64,000 bases of DNA from Cognatishimia coralii (GTDB lineage Bacteria; Pseudomonadota; Alphaproteobacteria; Rhodobacterales; Rhodobacteraceae). The DNA lies in the NCBI RefSeq assembly GCF_037478305.1, contig NZ_JBBGAZ010000005.1, positions 186,001-250,000 of the forward strand. Reading direction: 5' to 3'. Shown in pieces: positions 1 to 8,330 of the stretch. The position numbers were made by a program, and so were the translations under genes. Position 1 is the first letter of the stretch. Every line of letters starts with the position of its first letter. The notes beneath the pieces are model-generated. The model had not been told where the DNA came from. It made no database searches and worked only from the letters and a program-made list of their open reading frames with translations.

Positions 1-599
1 GGCACATTGTCGACGCTGTCGCCGGCCAGGGCCTGTACGTCCACAACGCGGTCCGGGCCAACTCCGAATTTCTCGACCACGCCGTCGCTGTCGATGCGTT
101 TGTTTTTCATTGCGTCGAGCATTTCGACACCATCGCCGACAAGCTGCATGAGATCTTTATCAGAGCTGATAATGGTACAGCGCCCGCCCGCATCGCGCGC
201 CTGACAGGCAAGGGTCGCGATGATGTCGTCGGCCTCAAAGCCTTCGATCTCTTTGCAGGCGATGTTGAAGGCGCGGGTGGCGTCGCGGGTCAGCGGGAAT
301 TGAGGGCGCAGATCCTCGGGCGCGGGAGGGCGATTGGCTTTGTATTGATCATAAAGGTCGTTGCGAAAGCTCTTGCCAGAATGGTCAAAGATCACCGCCA
401 CATGGGTTGGCGCATCCGGCCCCGTGTTACCCTCAACATAGCGGTGCAGCATGTTGCAAAAGCCAGCCACGGCGCCAATTGGCAGGCCATCAGATTTTCG
501 CGTCAACGGCGGCAATGCGTGATAGGCGCGAAAGATAAAGGCCGAGCCGTCGATCAGATGCAGATGACACCCTTTGCCGAATTTCGCCTGTTCACCCAT
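1..599 (-). CDS. polA: DNA polymerase I, N-terminal part (cut by window edge)
   Basis: Start of DNA polymerase I, which fills gaps and removes RNA primers in replication and repair. The visible 199 residues are the 5'-3' exonuclease (FEN-like) domain. Near residue 17 is the metal-binding DGSAFIFRAYHALPPL motif. An ADD acid pair follows in FEADDIIATLA, then SSDKDLMQLV. The edge cuts inside the conserved GDSVDNVP motif, so the polymerase domain lies outside. The ATG at 599 directly precedes the conserved N-terminus. The gene is divergent from the saccharopine dehydrogenase-like gene, and the shared 185-bp gap carries one copy of the dispersed intergenic repeat. The family call is firm; only completeness is unknown. 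Confidence 0.93.
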   Translation of the reverse strand, partial: MGEQAKFGKGCHLHLIDGSAFIFRAYHALPPLTRKSDGLPIGAVAGFCNMLHRYVEGNTGPDAPTHVAVIFDHSGKSFRNDLYDQYKANRPPAPEDLRPQFPLTRDATRAFNIACKEIEGFEADDIIATLACQARDAGGRCTIISSDKDLMQLVGDGVEMLDAMKNKRIDSDGVVEKFGVGPDRVVDVQALAGDSVDNV

Positions 600-691
600 G
601 TCGCGCCTCCTTGCCGTCCTCATGTCTTTTGCCACGGGGCCGCCCCCTTAGAAAGGGTCGAAATTACGGCTCCTGCCGAAAGCGGGTGTTT

Positions 692-713
692 GAGTATTTT
701 TGGCAAGATGAAG
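692..713 (+). repeat. Dispersed intergenic repeat, copy A
   Basis: The 22-bp segment reads GAGTATTTTTGGCAAGATGA plus AG. Nearly the same word recurs at 4952, as its reverse complement at 4982, and in variant form at 9546, 21571 and 25345, always next to gene ends. It lies in the polA/saccharopine dehydrogenase gap and belongs to no ORF. Confidence 0.6.
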
Positions 714-784
714 ACGACGGCTCTGTACAGTCGCAACCTTGGAGTTAGAGTGCGATCTGGGCAATGCGAATAGGAGAGCCTGTC

Positions 785-1840
785 ATGGCGCATATCTGGC
801 TGAGGGCAGAGCAACGGGACAACGAAAAAAGGGTCGGGCTTACGCCTGAGGGTGCGAAATCCCTGATCGCGCGCGGCATTCACGTCACCGTCGAAGATAG
901 CCCGACGCGGGTCATCCCACTGGAGCATTATGTGCAAGCAGGCTGTGACGTGGCCGATTTTGCCTCTTGGCCGTCGGCCCCGTCTGATGCTGTGATCTTT
1001 GGGCTCAAAGAGCTGCCTGAAGACGGTACACCCTTGACCCATAAACATATTCTTTTTGGACATGCCTATAAGGGTCAGGCCTCGGGTCGTATTCTGCTGG
1101 AGCGGTTTAGGGCAGGCGGTGGCACACTCTTCGATCTGGAAAGTCTTGTAGATGAGACAGGGCGGCGCGTGGCGGCCTTTGGCTATTGGGCAGGCTATGC
1201 AGGAGCCGCTGTCAGCGTGATGGCATGGATAAGCCAACAGACCGGCGATATTTGCGGGCCAGTTTCGGCCTATGAAAACAAAGATGCCTTGCTGGCAGAC
1301 CTGAACGCGCGATTGGCAGATGTCGGTGATGCGCGGCCCAACTCAATCGTAATAGGCGCCAAAGGGCGTGTTGGCAGTGGGGCCAGCGATCTGCTTGCGG
1401 CGCTCGGATGTGATGTCACGCCTTGGGACATCGAAGAGACCGCCCACGGTGGGCCATTCCCCGAAATTCTGGCGCATGATATTTTTGTAAATTCGATCTT
1501 CGCCCGAGAAGGGACGCCGGTTTTCGTACCGCATGATGCTTTGACCGCTCAGAGGCAATTGAGCGTCATTGGCGATGTGGCTTGCGATCCTGACAGTGCT
1601 TTCAATCCAATACCGATCTACGACCGAGCCACCACTTGGAGCGCACCGGTTTTGCGCGTCGCGCAAACGCCTGTCCTGGACGTTATGGCCATCGACAATC
1701 TGCCGTCGCTTTTGCCTCTTGAAAGTTCTGAGGACTATGCCGCACAGCTACTGCCAACCTTGCAAACGGTGGGTGACTTGAGCGGGCCTGTCTGGACCCG
1801 CGCCTTGGCGGAATTTAACAAGCACATCAACGTGCTTTAG
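785..1840 (+). CDS. Saccharopine dehydrogenase-like (LYS1/alanine dehydrogenase family) oxidoreductase
   Basis: A 351-residue protein of the alanine dehydrogenase/transhydrogenase fold, resembling NAD-dependent lysine-forming saccharopine dehydrogenase. The N-terminus has the family pattern RAEQRDNEKRVGLTPE (substrate-binding region). A Rossmann segment IVIGAKGRVGSG lies near residue 193. A later DVACDPDSAFNPIPIYDRAT stretch matches the LYS1 signature around the active site. The ATG at 785 follows a GGAGAG Shine-Dalgarno; an upstream in-frame start at 764 would add residues outside the family pattern. In bacteria using the DAP route for lysine synthesis this enzyme may serve lysine breakdown; that is inference. 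The kinase-like gene downstream starts 51 bp later and may be co-transcribed. Confidence 0.8.
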   Translation: MAHIWLRAEQRDNEKRVGLTPEGAKSLIARGIHVTVEDSPTRVIPLEHYVQAGCDVADFASWPSAPSDAVIFGLKELPEDGTPLTHKHILFGHAYKGQASGRILLERFRAGGGTLFDLESLVDETGRRVAAFGYWAGYAGAAVSVMAWISQQTGDICGPVSAYENKDALLADLNARLADVGDARPNSIVIGAKGRVGSGASDLLAALGCDVTPWDIEETAHGGPFPEILAHDIFVNSIFAREGTPVFVPHDALTAQRQLSVIGDVACDPDSAFNPIPIYDRATTWSAPVLRVAQTPVLDVMAIDNLPSLLPLESSEDYAAQLLPTLQTVGDLSGPVWTRALAEFNKHINVL

Positions 1841-1890
1841 GGTTTCCCAAAGGTCTAGCTCGTTCCAATCCCAGCCAAGAAAGCAAAAGA

Positions 1891-2745
1891 GTGATCCAAA
1901 CCGCCCCTCTTCCCTCAGCTCAACTTCGGCACATTGTGTCGGAAGTTGTGCCTTGGACTGCAGATGGGCAATGGTCAGTGCTGTTTGGTGGCCGAACCAA
2001 CACGACATGGCAAGTGTCTGGTGGCGATCAATGTCTGGTGCTGAAGCTCTATCGCGCGGCAAGTGGCAATCCGCTTTTTCCCAACGATGCCCAGGCCGAA
2101 GGTGTGATGCTGCGGCATCTCGCAGGTCTTGGCATCGCACCGGAATTGGTCACGGAGTTCGATGCACCCGAGGGATACTGTACGCTCTATCACGCAATTC
2201 CGGGCGATCCTTGGCGTGAGAGCGTCGCAGAGGTCGCCGACATGATGCAGAAACTTCATGCGCAGCCAGTGCCTTCTGGGCTCAGGCGGATCCCAAACGG
2301 GAGTGCCGAGATCCTGGAGCATGCGGATCACATCCTCAGCCGGTGTCACCAACACACCGAACTCTCTGAATTACGGCCCCTTTTGGATGTGCCCCCGACG
2401 GATGAAACCGTGTTGCTTCATTGCGACATGGTGCCGGGGAATTTGATCACGAATGAAGCAGGCCTGTATTTGATCGACTGGCAATGCCCCGGCGTTGGAG
2501 ACCCTTGCGAGGACATGGCGATCTTTGTGTCTCCGGCGATGCAGGGCCTCTATCGTGGCTCTGTCTTGAGCGCGGATGAACTGGATGGGTTTCTCGCCTG
2601 TATACCGCAGCATGAAGCGCGATATCGATCACTCGCGCCCGCCTATCACTACCGAATGGCTGCCTATTGTGCCTGGAAAGTCGAACAAGGCACGCCTGAC
2701 TATGCAGCGGGCTATGAGGCCGAAGTCGCTGCGTTGAAGGGATGA
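1891..2745 (+). CDS. APH/choline kinase-fold phosphotransferase
   Basis: A 284-residue small-molecule kinase of the aminoglycoside phosphotransferase/choline kinase fold. The nucleotide-binding N-lobe has LFGGRTNTTW and a catalytic-lysine strand CLVLKLY. The catalytic loop is HCDMVPGNLI (Brenner motif), followed by the metal-binding LIDWQCPGVGDPCEDMAIF. Start is GTG with only a weak purine tract upstream; no better start is seen. The substrate cannot be told from sequence; choline, ethanolamine, thiamine or a sugar are all possible, and there is no reason to call it a resistance gene. It ends 14 bp from the convergent lytic transglycosylase gene. Confidence 0.75.
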   Translation: MIQTAPLPSAQLRHIVSEVVPWTADGQWSVLFGGRTNTTWQVSGGDQCLVLKLYRAASGNPLFPNDAQAEGVMLRHLAGLGIAPELVTEFDAPEGYCTLYHAIPGDPWRESVAEVADMMQKLHAQPVPSGLRRIPNGSAEILEHADHILSRCHQHTELSELRPLLDVPPTDETVLLHCDMVPGNLITNEAGLYLIDWQCPGVGDPCEDMAIFVSPAMQGLYRGSVLSADELDGFLACIPQHEARYRSLAPAYHYRMAAYCAWKVEQGTPDYAAGYEAEVAALKG

Positions 2746-2759
2746 GCGCGGGTAATACC

Positions 2760-4103
2760 TTAGCGCATGCCCTTTAACAAGTTGAACGACGCATAGCCGT
2801 CTGGCACAAATCCCCGCCCGAGCTGATAGGACCGCACCGCGTCAATCGTAATCGGACCGATCAGGCCATCGACTTTCAGATTACCATGTCCGCGTTGGTT
2901 CAATCGACGTTGCAGCTCTTTGCGCTCATCAAAGGTCAGGGCTCGGTCGCCATAAGGCCAGCCAGATTTAAACGCCCCCCCGCCAGTGATGCGATCGCTG
3001 AGGTGACCGACGCCAATCACATAGGCATCCGCGGTGTTGTATTTTTCAATGGCTGCGAAATTGTCAAAGACCAGAAGAGCCACGCCTTGATGCCCTCCGG
3101 GTAAGAGAACAGCGGCCTCTCCGAAATTACGCACGGGCTTTCCGTCCAGCCCGACAACTCCCAAACGCGCCCATTCACTTGGCGCTTTGGTGATCTTTCG
3201 ATTGGCAAGCTTGTAGTCAAACGACGTTGGCAGCTTGACCTCTACGCCCCAGGGTTGGCCTTTGGTCCAGCCCGAGCGTTTCAAATAGGCTGCCGTCGAC
3301 GCCAAAGCATCAGAAGGGTCATCAGACCAGATATCTCGACGTCCATCTCCGGTGAAATCAACGGCAAAGGACTGAAAGGACGTTGGGATAAACTGAGTAT
3401 GCCCCATCGCGCCGGCCCAACTGCCTTTCATGTTGGCGGGGCTGGTGTGGCCATCCTGAAGGATCTCCAAAGCGGCCAAAAGCTGTGCTTCAAAGAATTT
3501 GCCTCGGCGGCCATCAAAGGCCAGAGTCGCGAGCGCTTCGATCACGGGGATATCGCCCTTGAATGTCCCGTAGGCGCTTTCAAGGCCCCAGACCGCGACC
3601 ACGACTTCTTTCTCGACGCCATATTTGCGTTCAATCGCATCCAGCTTTTGGCGATGATCCCGCAGAGCCGCTTTGCCGTTCTTGATCCGCGTTTCAGAGG
3701 CGGCGCTGTCCAGATATTCCCAAACGGTCTTGGTGAACTCGTTCTGATTGCGGTCCTTGTCGATGACATAGGCGTTATAGGTCACGCCTTTGAAGGCACG
3801 ATCCAAAGTCGCTTGCGAAATCCCGTTCCGCTTGGCACGATTCTTGAAACGTTTGATCCACCCCTGAAACCGGACCTCGCTGATCTGTTTCGTGTCACCA
3901 ACCGAAATGCGCTGAAGGCCTGGACGAACCACGGGTCGTTTGGAGCTTGGCAAGAATGTGGCCGAAGCGAGTTTGACCTCTGAGATGTCCACACGCGCCA
4001 CAGGGCGCAGCGAGCTTGTGGGTGCCTCGGCCAAAGCCGGACTCCCGATCAATGCGGCCCAACCCGCCAAACCAAAAAACAACTTACGCATTGCTCGCCT
4101 CAT
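2760..4103 (-). CDS. Lytic murein transglycosylase, MltB type, with PG-binding domain
   Basis: A 447-residue secreted enzyme cleaving the MurNAc-GlcNAc bond of peptidoglycan. A signal peptide (MRKLFFGLAGWAALIGSPALA, given in two parts: MRKLFFGLAG and WAALIGSPALA) is followed by the SLT_2 domain. Its catalytic glutamate lies in VWGLESAYG, and the family block GAMGHTQFIPTSF follows. The last ~60 residues form a peptidoglycan-binding domain (LQRRLNQRGH, VDGLIGPITIDAVRSYQ). The ATG at 4103 has an AGGTGA Shine-Dalgarno six bases upstream, preferred over the internal ATG at 4091. Residues 30-90 are a low-complexity linker. It probably acts in the periplasm in wall turnover. Confidence 0.9.
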   Translation of the reverse strand: MRRAMRKLFFGLAGWAALIGSPALAEAPTSSLRPVARVDISEVKLASATFLPSSKRPVVRPGLQRISVGDTKQISEVRFQGWIKRFKNRAKRNGISQATLDRAFKGVTYNAYVIDKDRNQNEFTKTVWEYLDSAASETRIKNGKAALRDHRQKLDAIERKYGVEKEVVVAVWGLESAYGTFKGDIPVIEALATLAFDGRRGKFFEAQLLAALEILQDGHTSPANMKGSWAGAMGHTQFIPTSFQSFAVDFTGDGRRDIWSDDPSDALASTAAYLKRSGWTKGQPWGVEVKLPTSFDYKLANRKITKAPSEWARLGVVGLDGKPVRNFGEAAVLLPGGHQGVALLVFDNFAAIEKYNTADAYVIGVGHLSDRITGGGAFKSGWPYGDRALTFDERKELQRRLNQRGHGNLKVDGLIGPITIDAVRSYQLGRGFVPDGYASFNLLKGMR

Positions 4104-4178
4104 TCAGTTTCACCTGAGACTTATTGCCCCCAGACTACCCCGAATAGGCGAAAGTAGAAAGAATTCTATCGGTTGGAC

Positions 4179-4874
4179 CTAATGCTCGGCATCCTGATGC
4201 CGCAGGATTTCCATGTATTCCCGCAACATACGTACCCGGTTTGGGCGGAAGGATGCGTCCAAGACCTCGAGATCCTGCATGCGATCCAGGCGAAACACCC
4301 TGTAATCCTTGCGCAAATGGCACCATGCAAAAAGGCAAGAACTCATTTGCATGTAGACGATACTCAGCGGATCCACCTCTCGGCGAGTTTTTGCGCCTTC
4401 GGCATCGCTATAAGAGAAATGAATGCGCCGTTCGTCCCAAACAGCCTTGCGAAGAACACTGGCGTCGATACCCGGCTCGGGTGGGCGTTCCCAACGCTGC
4501 GCCGTCAAAACCGCATGCTGCAGGCGGTTGGCCTGCGCCGAAGGCAGGCGTGCTTTCAACTTTGCCAAGGCGGCATTTGCGGCTTGAGCCAGCGCGGGGT
4601 CGCCGACAACCATGACCTCTCTCAATCCCAGAACCAAGGCTTCCAGCTCTTCGGGTTCAAATCCAAGCGGAGGCAACGCTGCATCTTCGATCAGCGTATA
4701 GCCAAAACCCGCCTCGCCGTCGATCACGGCGCCAAGTCCGCGCAGACTGTCGATATCGCGATAGATGGTGCGGATCGAGACACCCATCTCATCCGCCAGC
4801 CCCTGTGCGGTGGCGGGGCTGGGCAGGCTACGCAAGGCTTGCATCAATTGAAAGAGGCGCGTGGTACGGGACAT
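4179..4874 (-). CDS. YafY-type transcriptional regulator (HTH + WYL)
   Basis: A 231-residue DeoR/YafY-family regulator. The N-terminal winged HTH includes LFQLMQALRSLPSPATAQGL and the recognition-helix region ADEMGVSIRTIYRDIDSLRG. The C-terminal WYL domain (RRIHFSYSDAEG, REVDPLSIVYM, CHLRKDYRVFRLDRM) binds nucleic acid or small ligands in this family. The ATG at 4874 fits the family start; the ORF extends upstream to 4922 but those residues lack similarity. The target is not evident; it is flanked by rnr and the transglycosylase, all on the same strand. Confidence 0.85.
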   Translation of the reverse strand: MSRTTRLFQLMQALRSLPSPATAQGLADEMGVSIRTIYRDIDSLRGLGAVIDGEAGFGYTLIEDAALPPLGFEPEELEALVLGLREVMVVGDPALAQAANAALAKLKARLPSAQANRLQHAVLTAQRWERPPEPGIDASVLRKAVWDERRIHFSYSDAEGAKTRREVDPLSIVYMQMSSCLFAWCHLRKDYRVFRLDRMQDLEVLDASFRPNRVRMLREYMEILRHQDAEH

Positions 4875-4951
4875 AGGGCGTTGATACTGCGCCGCCCTGA
4901 CAGTTTTTGGCAAGAGCCTCACGCAGAGCGCTCAATTCAAACCTTTGGATT

Positions 4952-5002
4952 GAGTATTTTTAGCAAGATGAAATGGCGTGGTTTCATCTTGCCCAAATAC
5001 TC
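4952..5002. repeat. Dispersed intergenic repeat as an inverted pair (copy B hairpin)
   Basis: Two copies of the dispersed word face each other: GAGTATTTTTAGCAAGATGA at 4952 and TTTCATCTTGCCCAAATACT at 4982, separated by about eight bases. They form a roughly 20-bp stem. A short GGGGC/GCCCC hairpin follows near 5028-5041, at the rnr stop codon. The position suggests mRNA 3'-end formation or stability for rnr. Confidence 0.65.
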
Positions 5003-5039
5003 TGGGGGGAATTGGCCAAAGGCCAAGGGGGCAAAGCCC

Positions 5040-7295
5040 CTAGCTGCGGCGTTTCCGAGACACCTTGCGTGCTGTCTTGGCTGCGCGTTTCTTGTGAGAC
5101 GAGGCTTTGCGTTTCACAGGTCGCCCCCGTCCGCGCTTGGGGCCTTGGCTTGGTTTCTTGCCGTCGATTTCCAACAAGTCGAGCACTACACCACCGGTCA
5201 CAGGAGCAGCTTCGGCCAATCGAACAACGACTCGCTGGCCAAGGTGAATGACCTGCCCGGTGTCTGAGCCAACCAGTGTATTGCTGTCTTTATCGAAATT
5301 GAAATATTCGCGGCCAAGTTCTCGCATCGGGACAAGGCCATCTGCGCCTGTTTCGTCGAGCCGAACAAAAACGCCAAACTTGGCAATGCCCGCAATCTTG
5401 CCGGTGAATTCGTTGCCCAACCGCTCGCTCAGATAGGCTGCGAGGTAACGATCTGTCGTATCGCGCTCCGCCAGCATCGAGCGGCGTTCGGTCTCAGAAA
5501 TATGACTCGCGGTCTTTTCCAGATTTTCAATGTCTTGGGACGACAAACCATCCTCGCCCCATCCATGCGAGCCCACAAGCGCACGGTGCACGATCAGGTC
5601 GGCATAGCGGCGGATGGGAGAGGTGAAATGGGCATAGGACTGCAGCGACAGGCCAAAATGCCCGAAGTTCTGCGGCGAACAATAAGCCTGCGTCATCGAA
5701 CGCAGTGTCGACATATTGATGAGTTCGGCCTCATCCGATCCCGCTGCCTCATTCAGCAGCCGATTAAGGTGTGCCGTCTTCAGCACCTGCCCTTTGGCCA
5801 GATTGAACCCAGAGGCCCGCGCCACCTCGCGCAGGCTGTCGAGTTTTTCAGGCGCTGGCTCTTCGTGAACCCGGAACAATTGCGGTGCGCCGCGCGCGAT
5901 CAGGGTCTCGGCGGCGGCGACATTGGCGAGGATCATGAATTCCTCGATCAGGCGGTGGGCATCCAGTCGATCTCGGAAATTGATCGACGCGACCTCGCCT
6001 TCGTCCGTTAGTACGACCTTGCGCTCCGGCAGATCCAACTCGAGAGGTTGACGTTCCGCACGCGCGATTTTGGTCGCTTCATAGGCCGCATAAAGCGGTG
6101 TAATCACATCGTCCATCAAGGCGGCACAGCGTTCGTTCGGATTGCCGTCCTGTGCCTCTTGCACTTCCTCGTAGTTCAGCGAGGCCACAGATTTCATCAT
6201 AGCCCGCATGAACCGATGCGAGATCTTATGGCCCTTTGCGTCAAGCTTCATCCGAACTGCTATACAGGCGCGCGGCACGCCTTCGTGCAGCGAGCAGAGA
6301 TCCCCCGACAACCGATCCGGCAGCATCGGCACAACGCGATCAGGAAAATAGCTGGAGTTGCCGCGCTTCTTGGCCTCTCGATCCAGTGCTGAGCCGGGCG
6401 TCACGTAATGGGCCACATCTGCAATCGCGACCCAGACGATGTGACCACCCGGGTTTTTGGGATCATCATCGGCTTCAGCCCAGCAGGCATCATCGTGATC
6501 GCGTGCATCTGCGGGGTCGATGGTGACCAGGGGCATCTCGCGCAGGTCCGTGCGATCTCCGAGGCCTGCGGGCTTGGCCGCATCCGCCTCGGCAATGACC
6601 TCATCTGGAAAGTCATCGGGAATGCCATGTTGATGGATCGCAATCAGCGACACCGCTTTGGGTGCAGTGGGATCTCCGAGTCGGTTCACGATCCGCGCGC
6701 GGGGCAAGCCCATACGGGACTTTGGTCCTGCTTGTTCGGCCTCAACCAACTCGCCATCTTTGGCGCCATTCACAGCGCCCTCGGGCACCTGCCATTGTTT
6801 GTCGTCGCCCTTGTCGATAGGCAGGATCCGTCCGCCTTCTGACGTTTTGCGGAAGACGCCCAAAACCCGACGAGGATTGGTGCCGATGCGGCGGATAAGG
6901 CGGCCTTCATAGGCGTGATCTTCGCCTGAAACCTCAGTTAGCCGCGCCAGCAGGCGATCCCCCGGCCCCAACGCTGGATCGCTGGGTTTCAGCATCATCA
7001 GAATGCGCGGCTCTGCGCCCTCGCCCTGCCATTCCATCGGGCGGGCAAAGAGATCGCCGTCGCTATCAATCTCGGAAACCTGCAGCACGCTCACAGGCGG
7101 CAGTTTGTCGGGATCGCGGTAGGTTTTGTTGCGTTTCTGCAGATGGCCCTCGGCCTCGAGCTCTCGCAAAAGGCGTTTCAGATCGATCCGCGCAGCGCCT
7201 TTGATGCCAAAGGCTTTGGCGATGTCACGTTTGCTGGTGAGGGTCGGATTGTCAGAGATCCACTCAAGGACCTCTTCTTTTGTCGGCATCTGCAT
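5040..7295 (-). CDS. rnr: Ribonuclease R
   Basis: A 751-residue 3'-5' exoribonuclease that degrades structured RNA. An N-terminal HTH-like region (PTKEEVLEWISDNP) is followed by cold-shock-type RNA-binding segments. The catalytic RNB block has IDPADARDHDDACWAE with the metal-binding aspartates. The S1 domain (GNEFTGKIAGIAKFGVFVRL) and a Lys/Arg-rich tail (KRGRGRPVKRKASSHKKRAA) complete the usual RNase R layout. Length is typical. Start is ATG 7295, or ATG 7289 two codons later. The gene is transcribed away from a 30-bp gap to the DUF2064 gene. Confidence 0.97.
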   Translation of the reverse strand: MQMPTKEEVLEWISDNPTLTSKRDIAKAFGIKGAARIDLKRLLRELEAEGHLQKRNKTYRDPDKLPPVSVLQVSEIDSDGDLFARPMEWQGEGAEPRILMMLKPSDPALGPGDRLLARLTEVSGEDHAYEGRLIRRIGTNPRRVLGVFRKTSEGGRILPIDKGDDKQWQVPEGAVNGAKDGELVEAEQAGPKSRMGLPRARIVNRLGDPTAPKAVSLIAIHQHGIPDDFPDEVIAEADAAKPAGLGDRTDLREMPLVTIDPADARDHDDACWAEADDDPKNPGGHIVWVAIADVAHYVTPGSALDREAKKRGNSSYFPDRVVPMLPDRLSGDLCSLHEGVPRACIAVRMKLDAKGHKISHRFMRAMMKSVASLNYEEVQEAQDGNPNERCAALMDDVITPLYAAYEATKIARAERQPLELDLPERKVVLTDEGEVASINFRDRLDAHRLIEEFMILANVAAAETLIARGAPQLFRVHEEPAPEKLDSLREVARASGFNLAKGQVLKTAHLNRLLNEAAGSDEAELINMSTLRSMTQAYCSPQNFGHFGLSLQSYAHFTSPIRRYADLIVHRALVGSHGWGEDGLSSQDIENLEKTASHISETERRSMLAERDTTDRYLAAYLSERLGNEFTGKIAGIAKFGVFVRLDETGADGLVPMRELGREYFNFDKDSNTLVGSDTGQVIHLGQRVVVRLAEAAPVTGGVVLDLLEIDGKKPSQGPKRGRGRPVKRKASSHKKRAAKTARKVSRKRRS

Positions 7296-7326
7296 ATCTG
7301 CCGCCTATCACGGCAGGATTGGGGCG

Positions 7327-7911
7327 TCACCGAGAAAGTGACTTGAGATCGGCCAAGGTGTCCACGTCCCGCAGCGTTGCCACATGGGCAATCGACAAGC
7401 CCTTCATGGTCGCAGCGCTGTCCGCCAAGGCCGTGTCCGTCGACCAGCGCACGCCCTCAAACAGCTGTGGTGGTACAGGACGCTGGCGTTTCATCCCAAC
7501 CAGCCAATAGCCACCGTCTGGCGCGGGCCCAAAGACCGCATCATGATTGCCCAGCGCCTTGAAGGCCTCGCCCACCCGCGCGCGAGTGATGCCTGGAATA
7601 TCCGCGCCAATAATGCAAACAGGCCCTTTGGGCATGGTGCGAAACACGCGTGCCATGCGATCGCCCAGATTGCCCGGTCCTTGCGGTAACCGCGGCAAAT
7701 GTTCGGGCCAAACACGGCTTTTCAACCCTTCGACATCAGGAGCAACCGCCAGAACAGTTTCCCAGCGTGGATCTTCGATGCGTCGCAGCAAGGCCGCGAC
7801 TTGATGGCGGAACCACCATGCGGAGGACGTCAGTCCGATATCGCGGCCGAGTCGGGTTTTAACACGACCCGGATGCGGTTCTTTGACCATGATGACCAGC
7901 GTGGGCTTCAC
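7327..7911 (-). CDS. DUF2064/TIGR04282-family glycosyltransferase
   Basis: A 194-residue GT-A-fold protein of the DUF2064 family (related to MobA-like nucleotidyltransferases and the proposed arsenosugar-pathway glycosyltransferases). The family N-terminus is MKPTLVIMVKEPHPGRVKTR. Further blocks are CIIGADIPGITRARVGEAF and VFGPAPDGGYWLVGMKR. The GTG at 7911 gives this N-terminus and overlaps the GNAT stop codon by four bases (GTGA), indicating translational coupling. The longer ORF to 7986 runs through the GNAT gene and is not supported. The substrate is not deducible. Confidence 0.82.
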   Translation of the reverse strand: MKPTLVIMVKEPHPGRVKTRLGRDIGLTSSAWWFRHQVAALLRRIEDPRWETVLAVAPDVEGLKSRVWPEHLPRLPQGPGNLGDRMARVFRTMPKGPVCIIGADIPGITRARVGEAFKALGNHDAVFGPAPDGGYWLVGMKRQRPVPPQLFEGVRWSTDTALADSAATMKGLSIAHVATLRDVDTLADLKSLSR

Positions 7912-8330
7912 AGGGAGCGCTCCATATCGCGATGTGGAATGCCTGCGTCCATATAGGTTGCCCCAAAGGCGACAAAGCCCAGACATTCATAAAACCCAAT
8001 GGCATGTTCCTGAGACCCGAGCATGGCGCGTGTGACATCCGGCACCGTGCTCAGATAGGCCAAGGCCGAGCGCACGAGACTTGCGCCACAGCCCGTACCA
8101 CGTGCAGATTGCACTACACAGATACGACCGATTTTTCCCGTATCGCCTTTGATCAGTATCCGAAGGGTGCCAACGGGCGCACCGTCAATGCTGGCCAGAA
8201 AATGCACGGCCTCGGGGTCGAGCCCGTCCTGCTCTTCTTCCAAGGACACATTCTGCTCAACGACGAAAACCTCATGACGCAGTGCCAGACAGGTCTCTAG
8301 ATCATCGCTGCGCTCAATCAAAAGACTCAC
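7908..8330 (-). CDS. GNAT-family N-acetyltransferase
   Basis: A 140-residue single-domain acetyltransferase. The N-terminal block (RHEVFVVEQNVSLEEEQDGLD) resembles ElaA/YjcF-type GNATs. The acetyl-CoA-binding motif A is KIGRICVVQSARGTGCGASL, and the C-terminal block is AIGFYECLGFVAFG. The start is GTG at 8330, overlapping the dapE stop by four bases. It is the middle gene of a coupled dapE-GNAT-DUF2064 run. The substrate is unknown. Confidence 0.85.
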   Translation of the reverse strand: MSLLIERSDDLETCLALRHEVFVVEQNVSLEEEQDGLDPEAVHFLASIDGAPVGTLRILIKGDTGKIGRICVVQSARGTGCGASLVRSALAYLSTVPDVTRAMLGSQEHAIGFYECLGFVAFGATYMDAGIPHRDMERSL